Below, in pieces: positions 8,672 to 17,321 of a stretch of DNA of 36,093 nt. The first letter of the stretch is position 1. Every line of letters starts with the position of its first letter. Source of the stretch: Planctomycetota bacterium (GTDB lineage: Bacteria > Planctomycetota > JACOTG01 > JAJDCM01); NCBI GenBank assembly GCA_029260825.1, contig JAJDCM010000117.1:1-36093 (forward strand), read 5' to 3'. The translations under genes were made by a program, and so were the position numbers. Below the pieces are notes generated by a model. That model saw only the letters and a program-made list of their open reading frames with translations, was not told where the DNA came from and did not search any database.

Positions 8672-9139
8672 GGGCCGCTATTGGGGCGGGGTACCCCCGG
8701 ATCAGGCTGGAAATCAGTGGTGCGCGGCTTCCACCCTTTCCGGGGTTGATCACGTCTCCAAGGCCTATCGAGCCGCTGTTGGGGCTCTCCACCCCCTGAA
8801 AGCCCTTCTGGTCTTGGGGCTTGCAAGTCCTCTCCGTCGTGTTGATTTCGTTCAACACCGTGTTCTCCAGACTCCACTCCCTGGATGCGCCAGTTTTTGT
8901 CTTTTTGGGATTAGCGGGGTAAGATTCTATCTCTCACGTGTTTACGGCTCTGCCCGGCGGAATCTCGCCAGCGGAACGGAACTTGAAGCCTACCCCCGCA
9001 TCTCCAGCGACTGTTGTGTGGACTGAAACGGCCTCCTTGGGTTGTTGTCCAGCGCTGGCTGCCTTATTGATGATCCGGGTTTTCCTCACCCTCCTTGGAC
9101 GGCGATGAAGACCTGTGGGCATGGAATGGACCTTGGGCA
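8672..9139. other. Intergenic stretch without a supported gene
   Basis: Reading frames on both strands here are short, interrupted and rich in rare residue combinations, with no start context. No hairpin plus T-run and no tRNA-like fold was seen. A degenerate gene cannot be excluded. Confidence 0.4.
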
Positions 9140-10258
9140 ATGAAGATCACTAAAACTCTCTTGATGCTGGCTTTCCTTGGAATGCTGGCTGGCTGTAGCG
9201 ATGGCGGCGGTGGAGGTTCTCTTGGAACGAACCCACCGGTTGGCCCGTCGGATTCTCCTGTACCTGGAGGAATACCTGGTGATGGTGGTGGTGGACCATC
9301 GGTCCCGGGCAATCCGAACCAGCCCCCGACGCCGAAACCCGAGCCCAAGGCTCCGGAAGTCCCAAAGTCGCCTGGGACCAAGGGAAAGCCACCAATTTTC
9401 GAGCTTCCCTCGCCCACTCCTCCCGATGGAGGGCCGGGGACAGGTACTCCCAAGAGCCCGGGTGGCAAATCTCTGGATGATGTTTTTGGCATTCCTGTGC
9501 CTGGGCCTCCTGAGGATCCGAATGGACCGGGTCCCGGTCCCGGTACCCCCAAGTCTCCTGGAGATCGCATTCCGGCTCCGAATGGCGAGTATAAGCCGGT
9601 TCCTCCGGGTGGTCCGGGGCCGCGTAGACCTGTGCCAGATCCGCAAGATTACGGGAACGACGTTCCGGGTCCGTACACCGAGGCCGATCCGAGGCGGCCC
9701 AAGGACGATCCGACCCCTCCGCCCCCGGGTGGTGGAACTCCAAAGAGCCCGGGTGATCCGGATGTTCCGGTCGTGGAGACCGGGCCCAAGATGCCCCCAG
9801 TCCCCCGGAATCCTCCTCGTCCCAAGGTGCCTGGAACGCCGAAATCTCCCGGAGGAGACCCTGGCCCGAACACCGAGTGGGTGCCGCCTACCGGCCCGAA
9901 CGATCCGCCGCCGCCAGCACCGCCGAAGAGTCCCGGGGATGCACCCCGGCTGCCAGGAATCAACATTCCCAGGCCGGACGGTGGTGGTGGGGAGCCGAAG
10001 CGTCCCCAGGTTCCGAACAAGAAAGGCGGAGCAGATCTGCCGAATATCGAGCTTCCTGAAGGAAACGGACCGGGCCTGCCGCCCTTGCCGCCGCTTCCGG
10101 ATTCGCCGGTCGCTACCGAGTTGCCCGAGGGTAATGATCAGCCCAACGTACCGAATCGACCCGGTCGACCCCCGGTACCAGAGCCCGAAACTTATGTGCT
10201 CATGATCGTCGGTATTGCTGGTCTGGCCATGTACATCCGAAAGCAGGGTCTCGCATAA
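9140..10258 (+). CDS. Pro/Gly-rich repeat lipoprotein with PEP-CTERM-like tail
   Basis: From ATG 9140 (372 residues) the protein starts with a lipoprotein signal ending in the lipobox LAGC, so the mature N-terminus should be a lipidated Cys. The body is almost entirely Pro, Gly, Lys, Asp and Glu, with the pentapeptide PKSPG at residues ~75, 104, 137, 201, 234 and 262, giving a repeat near 31 residues. The last ~27 residues read VPEPE, a hydrophobic helix (YVLMIVGIAGLAMYI) and a basic end (RKQ), which matches the PEP-CTERM sorting signal recognised by exosortases. No exosortase is present in the window. A cell-surface or matrix structural role is inferred. An in-frame TTG at 9095 is less likely because it would bury the lipoprotein signal. 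Confidence 0.8.
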   Translation: MKITKTLLMLAFLGMLAGCSDGGGGGSLGTNPPVGPSDSPVPGGIPGDGGGGPSVPGNPNQPPTPKPEPKAPEVPKSPGTKGKPPIFELPSPTPPDGGPGTGTPKSPGGKSLDDVFGIPVPGPPEDPNGPGPGPGTPKSPGDRIPAPNGEYKPVPPGGPGPRRPVPDPQDYGNDVPGPYTEADPRRPKDDPTPPPPGGGTPKSPGDPDVPVVETGPKMPPVPRNPPRPKVPGTPKSPGGDPGPNTEWVPPTGPNDPPPPAPPKSPGDAPRLPGINIPRPDGGGGEPKRPQVPNKKGGADLPNIELPEGNGPGLPPLPPLPDSPVATELPEGNDQPNVPNRPGRPPVPEPETYVLMIVGIAGLAMYIRKQGLA

Positions 10259-10298
10259 GTCGAAATCTACGCTCTGAAATCCAGAAAAAACAAAATTC

Positions 10299-10333
10299 CG
10301 GCCAGGGACGTCTCAACGTTCCTGGCCGTTTTT
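10299..10333 (+). terminator. Rho-independent terminator between the two PEP-CTERM lipoprotein genes
   Basis: Arms 10299-10306 and 10321-10328 pair perfectly (CGGCCAGG/CCTGGCCG). The stem extends inward by four more pairs, one of them G-U, to a six-base loop, and a run of five T follows at 10329-10333. It lies 41 bases after the stop of the first gene. Confidence 0.85.
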
Positions 10334-10388
10334 GTCGATCAGGACTGAGGATCTGCATCGATAGAACCCGACTGGATAGGAGCGAGTG

Positions 10389-10901
10389 ATGAAGTGCACG
10401 CGGACAATCTTTGGGCTAACTCTTCTTCTCCTCAGCGTTTTGATGACGGGGTGTGGAGGCGAAGGTGGTGGCGGGGCTGATGACGGAACCCGTTTCCCGG
10501 GTGGTGTACCCGATGGCGGAACCGAACCTGGAGGTGGTGGTGGTGGAGGGGGTGGTGGCTTACCGCCGATATCTCCACCGGATGGTCCAGAGACGCGGCC
10601 TCCGCTTCCGCCTCTTGATGGTAGACCGGCCGGAAATCGGGGTCCCGGAACTCCCGTCGGCGGTGGCGGCGTCGATCCGGACCCGAACGATATTCTCGTT
10701 CCCATTGACCCGACGGTTGTGGATGGTTCGGGTGGTGGTGGGCCTCTTCCTCCGGGTGGTGGTAATAACCCGGGTGGCGGTGGGCCGGGTGAGCCGGTGC
10801 CCGAGCCTTCTCCCTTGCTTCTGCTCTGTGTCGGGATCGCGCTTGCGTTCTTCCTCTTCCGGGCACGAACCGCAACGGAAACAGGTACCCACGACGAGTA
10901 G
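10389..10901 (+). CDS. Short Gly/Pro-rich lipoprotein with PEP-CTERM-like tail
   Basis: A 170-residue protein from ATG 10389 with TAGGAG upstream; the adjacent in-frame GTG 10386 is less likely. The signal peptide ends in the lipobox LMTGC, followed by Gly-rich and Pro-rich low-complexity sequence including runs of eight or more Gly. The C-terminus has VPEPSP, a hydrophobic helix (LLLLCVGIALAFFLF) and a basic RAR, the PEP-CTERM pattern. It shares the plan of the larger protein upstream (lipobox, disordered body, PEP-CTERM) but not its PKSPG repeats. Because a strong terminator lies between them, it probably has its own promoter. It converges with the beta-helix gene, their stops being 31 bases apart. 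Confidence 0.78.
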   Translation: MKCTRTIFGLTLLLLSVLMTGCGGEGGGGADDGTRFPGGVPDGGTEPGGGGGGGGGGLPPISPPDGPETRPPLPPLDGRPAGNRGPGTPVGGGGVDPDPNDILVPIDPTVVDGSGGGGPLPPGGGNNPGGGGPGEPVPEPSPLLLLCVGIALAFFLFRARTATETGTHDE

Positions 10902-10932
10902 GGGGCACGCCTCGCTTCTTACTCTCTTTGGG

Positions 10933-13521
10933 CTACTCGGATATCTCCACAACCACTGCGTTTGTGACCGCAACCCGCAGTCCGGTTTCGGTTGCATCAT
11001 CGCGAATTAGACCTTGCACGACGAATGTCCCGGGTCGGGAAACTCCCGACGGGACGCTCATGAGCTGGGTGGGCGCCGGGGTTGAACTTGCGGTTGGTTC
11101 CCCCAGGGAAGTCGTGAAGCCAATGTTATTGAGAATGACTTTTGGCTGACGTGGTGACGGAGAAAATGGCGGCGGCATGATCAAGTTTCCCGCCTGGAAA
11201 GGGAGGGGGGTGAGGTCTTCCACGAGGTTTGGACCTCTCCATACATAGAGAGCGAACGGTGAACCCATTCCCGCTCGAGAGGGCGGGCCGTCAAGAAAAG
11301 CCGTGATGGGCTCCCCCACATTCAGGTAGAGGGTTCTTGATCCGTCGCCCGGTGAGCCGTTGATGGTCAAAACGTCGCTCAAGGGGCCAGCTCCCGAGTT
11401 CACCGTACCCCGTCTCACCGAAAAGCGGGGAAGGTCGGGGATCATCGAGTTTCCCGAATAGTCTGAGCTATTTCCCTGGGGATCGGTTTGGATGGCGGTG
11501 ATTGCGTCTCCGAGGCTCAAGGCTCCGGGGAGCTCCACGTCGAAGAGCCCGAGGTTGCTGGCTCGGCCAGATGCCAGGAACTGGGCAGTCTCGCCCTGCC
11601 GGTTCGGTTGCTGGCTGTTGCCTACCCGATAGAAATCAATGGTGGATCCTTGTTGCCCTACTCCTGAAATCCGGACGAAGAGCCCGTCGAGGACGAACTC
11701 GGAAGGATCATCGAAAATCGGAGGGTTGATGAAATTCTGCGCCCCGAAGAAGCGGCCGATTCCCGGCTTCTGATTGGCAAACGTGATGTTATGCCGGGTC
11801 GAGATGCCAGCCGTATTCGCTCCCTGGATCAGGATGCCAAACTCCTGATGGAAGAGAATGCGGTTTCCTGAATCTGGCGTGGATCCTCCGATTCGAATGT
11901 TCGAGCATTCGAAGATTCGTATGCCGTCCAGGCCGTTCCCGAGTGGAAGAGTCCCTGATGGGTCGGCGCCAATGATGTTTGCCTGGATGTCGATGTCGGA
12001 AGAAGGCCCCATCGCGTTTCTGCTTTCGATGAGGATTCCGGCTCGTCCGGACAGGGCGATCACATTGCCCTGGCCCGGGTCTGATCCTCCGATTCGATGA
12101 CCATTGCTGAAGAGGACATTGATCCCTGAGCCACCGTTTCCCACCGAGAAAAGGCCGTCCTGATTCGTTCCGATGCGGCACCCTTCGATGATCGTGTGGT
12201 GGCACTTGTTCTCGATGCGAATCCCGTCATTGTTCCAGCCGGTGATCACCGAATTTGAGATTCGATTGTTCGCCGCCTCTTTGATGAGATGAATCCCGTG
12301 TCCACCTTGGAGCTGGGTTGCTTCTCCCGATGAGTTGACACCGATGTAGCAGCTCTCGATGACGTTCCATTCCGCCTGGCGAATAAAAATGCCAGTGGAC
12401 CGAATCCCGGAAAATCCAAGCCCTCGAACCGTGTTCCTGTGGGACGCAATCGAAAGACCTCGCAGCGGAATCTGACTCAGGTTGGCGTTGATGTGAATGT
12501 CGGGAGTTCCGTCCTGGTTCGAGTCACCGTCGATGGTGATCCATCCTTCTGTGAGAGGGGGGAGGTTCGAGGTGAGGCGTATGAACGGGGGAAACAGGTT
12601 GTCTCCAAAAGTAATGACGTCGGCGATGATGTTTTCGTTGGCAAGTTCAAGGGCTCTTCGAAGCGATCCGTTCCCCGTGTCACGAGATGTCGTCACGGTG
12701 AAGATCTGAGGGTCGGCGGTAAGGCTGAGTAGAAACAGGTCGGGGCTATCGTCCGAGTTCGCTTCGGTAACGATCAATGTCCCGTGTTCAGGGTCCCAGC
12801 AGAAGTCGGCTTGAGGAGAAAGAACGAGTCCGTCGAGAGTCGCCGTCGCTACCGGCGTTTCCCCTTGATAGGTATGGATATCTGATGTTGTCGCGGAGAT
12901 GAGGCCGAGTCGACCATTTCCGGGGTTAAAGTCGATTCCCAGGGGCGGGGCAAGTCCTGGCATCGTGTCCAGCGTAAACTGGGAGAGCACCGTTAAGTTC
13001 TCGTCCAGAGTGAGGACATGATTGTCGGAGGTGATGACGATCTCATCTTGATTGTTCACCGTGACGCCGTGGATCTTCAGGTTTCCCATTTCCGGGGGGG
13101 TGACGAGGGAGCCGGGGAACTGGGTCACGGAAAGAGTGACAAGTAGGTTTCCCATTCTCTGGTGACGTCGAAGATCACCTTCGGTCGTGCTGATGAAAAA
13201 TGTGTCGGTGAGTGGATGGTAGGCAAGCCCGCTTACCGTGGTCAGTGGATTGTCGACCTGGAGCGACTCTGGGATTTCATATTCAATTGTTCCTTCGCGC
13301 AACCCGAGTAGGCTTATCCGAAGAAGTTGATTTGGAAACGAAAAAGCCCACCACTGGTTTGGATTCTCGGTGGGGGAAAGCGCTCGCAGAGAGCTGCCAA
13401 CGTCGACGCTTCCGGTTTGCCGGATTCCCTGGGCGTTGCCAGGTTTTCCGGAAAGAAGAACGAAAAGAACCGAGATGGCGGCGAGAATGGCCAGGATTGA
13501 TCGATGGTTTTCTTTTTTCAT
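10933..13521 (-). CDS. Secreted protein with propeller-like N-terminus and parallel beta-helix domain
   Basis: An 862-residue protein with an N-terminal signal peptide (KKENHRSILAILAAISVLFVLL, cleavage likely near GNAQ). Residues ~40-270 contain repeated short strands typical of a beta-propeller (LAYHPLTDTFFIST, GVTVNNQDEIVITSD, ADFCWDPEHGTLIV). Residues ~275-600 begin with FTVTTSRDTGNGSLRRALE, the CSLREA-like lead into a right-handed parallel beta-helix, and continue with repeated N/G-turn coils (NTVRGLGFSG, NRISNSVITGW). The remaining ~260 residues are strand-rich and unassigned. It probably acts outside the cell as an adhesin or polysaccharide-associated protein. ATG 13521 is chosen over GTG 13530. 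It lies 43 bases after the hybrid histidine kinase and may share its transcript. Confidence 0.85.
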   Translation of the reverse strand: MKKENHRSILAILAAISVLFVLLSGKPGNAQGIRQTGSVDVGSSLRALSPTENPNQWWAFSFPNQLLRISLLGLREGTIEYEIPESLQVDNPLTTVSGLAYHPLTDTFFISTTEGDLRRHQRMGNLLVTLSVTQFPGSLVTPPEMGNLKIHGVTVNNQDEIVITSDNHVLTLDENLTVLSQFTLDTMPGLAPPLGIDFNPGNGRLGLISATTSDIHTYQGETPVATATLDGLVLSPQADFCWDPEHGTLIVTEANSDDSPDLFLLSLTADPQIFTVTTSRDTGNGSLRRALELANENIIADVITFGDNLFPPFIRLTSNLPPLTEGWITIDGDSNQDGTPDIHINANLSQIPLRGLSIASHRNTVRGLGFSGIRSTGIFIRQAEWNVIESCYIGVNSSGEATQLQGGHGIHLIKEAANNRISNSVITGWNNDGIRIENKCHHTIIEGCRIGTNQDGLFSVGNGGSGINVLFSNGHRIGGSDPGQGNVIALSGRAGILIESRNAMGPSSDIDIQANIIGADPSGTLPLGNGLDGIRIFECSNIRIGGSTPDSGNRILFHQEFGILIQGANTAGISTRHNITFANQKPGIGRFFGAQNFINPPIFDDPSEFVLDGLFVRISGVGQQGSTIDFYRVGNSQQPNRQGETAQFLASGRASNLGLFDVELPGALSLGDAITAIQTDPQGNSSDYSGNSMIPDLPRFSVRRGTVNSGAGPLSDVLTINGSPGDGSRTLYLNVGEPITAFLDGPPSRAGMGSPFALYVWRGPNLVEDLTPLPFQAGNLIMPPPFSPSPRQPKVILNNIGFTTSLGEPTASSTPAPTQLMSVPSGVSRPGTFVVQGLIRDDATETGLRVAVTNAVVVEISE

Positions 13522-13564
13522 GATGTGCACCCACTTCCAATGTAGTCGCTTGAACGGGGTTCTA

Positions 13565-15151
13565 TCAAGAGATTTTATGACGTGTTGAGATGAGCAATTG
13601 AGTTATGGCGTGTCGCAGATCGTCGATTCGAAAGGGCTTGGCAAGGTAGCTCACGTTTCCTGCGTGGGGACTATTTTCGATGGTCTGCCGCACTTCGTCG
13701 AGCTCGAAGCCGCTTGTGAGAATGAAGCGCGTCTCCGGTCTGATCTTGAGCGCGTGAAAGAGGACTTCTTGACCCGACATTTTGGGCATTGTCAGATCGA
13801 GAATCACGAGGTCAAACCGCTCCGGATCCCGGGAAAAAATCTCGAGACCTTGTTCCCCATCCCCCGCGACTTCGACGTTGAAGCCGGAAAGTGTAAGAGC
13901 GTTCCTGGCGAGAGTGCGCACTCCAGGTGCGTCATCAATGACCAGGATTTGGCGAGACCAGGTGCCAGGAATGTTCGCGGGTTGTGCTGAGCGGGGTTGG
14001 GTGATTGTTTCTCGGTTCTTGGAGCGGGGAAGGAAGATGCGAAAGCGAGAGCCGTGGCTTTTCCGGGTGGTGACTTGGATGGCACCCCGATGACTGTGGA
14101 TGATTCCCAGGGTAGCCGCGAGTCCGAGTCCTCGACCGGTCAGCTTGGTGCTGTAGAAGGGGTCGAAGATCTTGTGGATGTCATCTTCTTCCATGCCGCA
14201 TCCCGAGTCTTCTACCTCGATCACCACATAGCTGTCCTGAGGTAAAATTGTGCTCGTAAACGTGGCGGGTTCCTGCTTCATGTCCTCGTTGGTAACGAAG
14301 GTTCGCACCGAGATGACCCCCGGACGTTCTCCGATCGATTCAGATGCATTGGTGATCAAATTCATGATCACTTGTCGTAGCTGGGATACATCGGCGCAGA
14401 CCTGGGGCAGGCTCTCCTGGAGATCAAGCTGCATGATAGCAAGGGGGGAGATCGCGGTGCGAAGCAGGGCGGTCGTGTCCGTGATGACCTTGGAAACGCT
14501 TGTTGCTGACATGGGTAGTTTGGCATGGCCAGCGTAGGTGAGCAGTTGCTGGGTGAGCTCGGCTGCCTGGGTTGCGGCGGCCTCGATGCTTTTGGCCATG
14601 GGACGGTCGGGAGAATCTTTGGGTAGTCTCTCGACGATCAGGTTGGCGTTTCCAAGCATGCTTACCAGGAGGTTGTTGAAATCGTGAGCGATACCGCTGG
14701 CCATGAGTCCCAGGCTCTCGAGTTTTTGAGCATGAAACATTTGAAGCTCCATCCGTCGCTGGTTCTCAATTGCTTCGGCGAGCTTGCTCGTGTCTCGGAG
14801 AATGATCAGTCCCAGGGGGGTCGACTCGGTGTGAATCCGGGAGACGCTCACATGAACGGGAAGGTCTTTCTTTCTGAGACTCCTGAGTCTGAAGCCATCG
14901 GTAGAAGCGGAAAGCCGTGTCGTTTGGCATGCCTTGAGCAGGAGGGAGAGGCTTGATTTCTCCTTGCCTTCCTCGTAGAGCACGTCAGGAACTGAAAGCT
15001 GTTGAAGACTTTTCCGGGGCCTTCCGCACATTCTTTGAGCAGACGGATTGGCGTCAAGGATGGACAGACTTTCCGGATCTACGATGAGAAACCCATCATT
15101 GGCCTCCCGGAAGATACATTCTCCTATTTCTGTCGTGTGGTCAGGATTCAT
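13565..15151 (-). CDS. Hybrid histidine kinase (PAS-HisKA-HATPase-REC)
   Basis: From ATG 15151 the protein has 528 residues. An N-terminal PAS domain (~8-120) opens with ECIFREANDGFLIVDPESLSILDAN. The dimerisation/phosphoacceptor helix contains GIAHDFNNLL with His156. The ATPase domain has the N-box (MNLITNASES), the DSGCG motif and GRGLGLA. A C-terminal receiver domain carries the acidic pair in LVIDDAP and the phospho-acceptor Asp452 in LVILDLTMPKMSG. No membrane segment is visible, so it is probably cytoplasmic, sensing an internal ligand or its neighbour. The start codon overlaps the last 11 bases of the upstream Ser/Thr kinase gene and has GGAAGAC upstream, so the two kinases are probably translated together. 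No separate response regulator with a DNA-binding domain is nearby. Confidence 0.93.
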   Translation of the reverse strand: MNPDHTTEIGECIFREANDGFLIVDPESLSILDANPSAQRMCGRPRKSLQQLSVPDVLYEEGKEKSSLSLLLKACQTTRLSASTDGFRLRSLRKKDLPVHVSVSRIHTESTPLGLIILRDTSKLAEAIENQRRMELQMFHAQKLESLGLMASGIAHDFNNLLVSMLGNANLIVERLPKDSPDRPMAKSIEAAATQAAELTQQLLTYAGHAKLPMSATSVSKVITDTTALLRTAISPLAIMQLDLQESLPQVCADVSQLRQVIMNLITNASESIGERPGVISVRTFVTNEDMKQEPATFTSTILPQDSYVVIEVEDSGCGMEEDDIHKIFDPFYSTKLTGRGLGLAATLGIIHSHRGAIQVTTRKSHGSRFRIFLPRSKNRETITQPRSAQPANIPGTWSRQILVIDDAPGVRTLARNALTLSGFNVEVAGDGEQGLEIFSRDPERFDLVILDLTMPKMSGQEVLFHALKIRPETRFILTSGFELDEVRQTIENSPHAGNVSYLAKPFRIDDLRHAITQLLISTRHKIS

Positions 15152-16964
15152 CGGGGAAGTCTTCCTTGCGTGCGACCCGTTTTTCGTAGCCTTTGAGCTG
15201 GCGAGTAATGACGGTTTTCTGCGCGGGGTGGGCAACCTTCAGGGCTTTTTGGCAGGTCTCGATCGCCTCGTCTAGCTGGTTCAATTCAGCATAAGCAGCG
15301 GAAAGGGCCTGAAGGCACTGGGCGTTCTTTTCTTGGGTCAACTCACAGGCCCGCATTGCGTGAATTCGGGCCAGCTCACCGTTTCTGAGGTCTCGGTTCT
15401 TGCAGGTCGAGAGCAGCGAGCTGAGTAGGGTGTGAGGATAAGGGTTTGTCGGCGAGCATTTGATGGCCTGTCGAAAGTCCTCCATGGCCTGCGCAAAGCG
15501 TGATTCTCGCATGGAAACAAGAGCGCGGTACTGGTAGGCGAGTCCGAAGGCTGGGTCGGCGGCAATGGATTGATTCAGGTCCGCGGTGGCCTCCGCCGAC
15601 TTTCCGCTCTTGAAGTAGAGCCAGCCCCGGTTTGTCAGGGCGGCGGGGTTTGTTGGGTCCTGGTCGAGTTCCGCCGTGAGGTCGAAGATGGCTCGTGATG
15701 AGTCACCTAACTGAGCGTAGATCATTCCCCGGAGTGCTCGCGCGTTCGGAAAGGTCGGATCCAGGCTCAGGGCTTTCTCCAGATCTGCTAGAGCTTCGTC
15801 GTGAAGGCGAGCCTGTCGAAACTGGTCAGCCCGCTCCACCAGTGGCAGGGCTTCGTCAGGAGCAAGGCGAACCAGCTCTGTGTAGGCCCGAATGGAGTCC
15901 TCGGTTCGAAGCTTCGCGGCGTGATCTCGGGCCAGGTCCAGAAAGTAGGTAGGGCCCCGGTCCGTTTTTGATCTCTCTTTTTCGGTCGTTGGCTCTTCGG
16001 GCAGTGCTTTTGCCTTCGCGGGAAGGGAGTCCGTGGGGTCTTCGATGTAATTCTTTTCAGAGTAATTGTTTATGGGTAAGTCGTTGCTCTTTGCCAGGTC
16101 TCTCCGGACGGGGACGCCAACGGCGATCGTTCCAATCAGAGCAATCGTGGCAATGCTCAAGATTTTGATACCGATCCGGATCTTCGGGCGAGAATTGGCG
16201 TTTGAGATCTCGTCGACCAGCTCGGATACGGTCCCGAATCGATCATCTGGATCTTCTTCGAGGCCTTTTAAAAGCACTGAGTCGAGTTGCTGGCCAAGTC
16301 GCGGGTTGTGGTGCGAGGGGGGTTTGAACCGCCCCAGCGGGCGTTTTCCGGCAAGCATCTCGTAGGCGATGACGGCCATGGAGTATTGATCAGCGCGTCC
16401 GTCGAGGGGGAGCCGGGCTCGTTGTTCCGGCGCCATGTAGTCGAGCGTGCCGAGAAAATGGCCGGTTGCTGTTTGGAGTCCGATTTCCTCAACGAGTGAC
16501 GAGATGCCAAAGTCCGTGACTTTGAGATCGCCGTTTTTTCCCAGGAGGATGTTTTCCGGTTTGAGGTCTCTGTGGACGATCCCTGCCTGGTGAAGGCATT
16601 CAAGGGCTCGGGTGATGTCCCGAAGAATCGGGACACATTTGTCGGGGTTCAGCGGCGTTCGTAAGCCGTCCAGGAACTCCCGTAGGCTCACGCCGTCCAC
16701 GTACTCCATGACATAATAATCGACCCAAGGCGTGGAGCCGTGATCGGTTACGGAAACGATATTTGGATGGGTCAGGCTCTTGAGGATCTGGATCTCGCGT
16801 TGAAATCGGAGACGACGGGAAGATAGGTCGACGCCCTCACCCTTTGAGAGGACTTTGATGGCCACGGGGTGGCCGTCAGGGCATCGTCCAAGGTAGACCG
16901 TCCCCATTCCGCCGTGACCAAGGGTTTCGATGAGGTCGTAGCCTGGAATGTGTGCTGGGTCCAA
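15141..16964 (-). CDS. Membrane Ser/Thr protein kinase with C-terminal TPR repeats
   Basis: A Hanks-type kinase domain fills residues ~9-255: GHGGMGTVY glycine loop, catalytic Lys37 (VAIK), HRDLKPEN (131-138), DFG (151-153) and GTLDYMAPEQ. One transmembrane helix (~263-286) separates it from a C-terminal half containing about six tetratricopeptide repeats (~345-600; for example PTNPAALTNRGWLYFKSGKS), presumably outside the inner membrane and used for protein contacts. The only start that keeps the whole kinase domain is TTG at 16964, supported by GGAG 7 bases upstream; this rare start may limit expression. The stop overlaps the start of the hybrid histidine kinase, suggesting that Ser/Thr and His-Asp signalling are linked here. 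Confidence 0.92.
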   Translation of the reverse strand: MDPAHIPGYDLIETLGHGGMGTVYLGRCPDGHPVAIKVLSKGEGVDLSSRRLRFQREIQILKSLTHPNIVSVTDHGSTPWVDYYVMEYVDGVSLREFLDGLRTPLNPDKCVPILRDITRALECLHQAGIVHRDLKPENILLGKNGDLKVTDFGISSLVEEIGLQTATGHFLGTLDYMAPEQRARLPLDGRADQYSMAVIAYEMLAGKRPLGRFKPPSHHNPRLGQQLDSVLLKGLEEDPDDRFGTVSELVDEISNANSRPKIRIGIKILSIATIALIGTIAVGVPVRRDLAKSNDLPINNYSEKNYIEDPTDSLPAKAKALPEEPTTEKERSKTDRGPTYFLDLARDHAAKLRTEDSIRAYTELVRLAPDEALPLVERADQFRQARLHDEALADLEKALSLDPTFPNARALRGMIYAQLGDSSRAIFDLTAELDQDPTNPAALTNRGWLYFKSGKSAEATADLNQSIAADPAFGLAYQYRALVSMRESRFAQAMEDFRQAIKCSPTNPYPHTLLSSLLSTCKNRDLRNGELARIHAMRACELTQEKNAQCLQALSAAYAELNQLDEAIETCQKALKVAHPAQKTVITRQLKGYEKRVARKEDFPDES

Positions 16965-17321
16965 ACAGTGACTCCGTCAAATGGGGTGATCGTTCCGAGC
17001 TTTCCGTACCTCGATTATACGAACCAATGCCCGGCAAAGCCGGTTGCGGTGATCGATGAGGCGAAACTCCGGTATTCTCCGGAGAGTGTGTTTCCACTCA
17101 CCCGAAATGCCCAAAGCACCCGCAATTCAACATAACATAGATTATCGGACGTTGAAATTGAGGGAGGTTGGTAGTCTGTTGCTGGCTTGGTGTTTGTGTG
17201 TAACTCTAAATTGTTTAGATGTTTATGGTTTTCGACGGGTCAGTCTCTGGGTTTGGGCTCTCGGCTAGGCTTCGCCTGGGCGTTCTTGTCGGGCCGCCGG
17301 GTTATTCGAGTCTCGCTGCAT
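16965..17321. other. Regulatory intergenic region upstream of the kinase operon
   Basis: No coding frame is supported. The stretch is AT-richer than its neighbours around 17130-17230 and contains the inverted repeat TCTAAA-TTG-TTTAGA at 17205-17219, as well as the -10 box listed separately. It probably separates the transcript of the sulfatase/LamG genes from that of the kinase pair. Confidence 0.4.
17014..17019 (-). promoter_or_regulatory. Perfect -10 box (TATAAT) upstream of the kinase pair
   Basis: On the minus strand TATAAT lies about 45-50 bases before the TTG start at 16964, a good distance for a promoter. A -35 box at the usual spacing is weak, so an activator or an alternative sigma factor may be needed. 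Confidence 0.4.

Noticed and set aside
8490..8858. 122-codon minus-strand frame across the small membrane protein gene
   Set aside because: The residues look random and no ribosome site precedes it; the plus-strand gene has a good one and a clear hydrophobic helix.
8672..9026. Possible remnant of an ABC-transporter gene (a stretch reading VDHVSKAYR)
   Set aside because: The resemblance covers about nine residues only; no Walker motif follows and the frame has no further similarity.
9177..10205. Long alternative frames on both strands within the PKSPG-repeat gene
   Set aside because: They arise from the low-complexity Pro/Gly codons (CCN/GGN), are Arg-rich and lack signals; only the frame with lipobox and PEP-CTERM makes sense.
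10895..10939. Inverted match CGAGTAG...CTACTCG across two converging stops
   Set aside because: Both arms are simply a Glu codon plus TAG at each gene's end, with a 31-base loop and no T-run; it is not a convincing bidirectional terminator.
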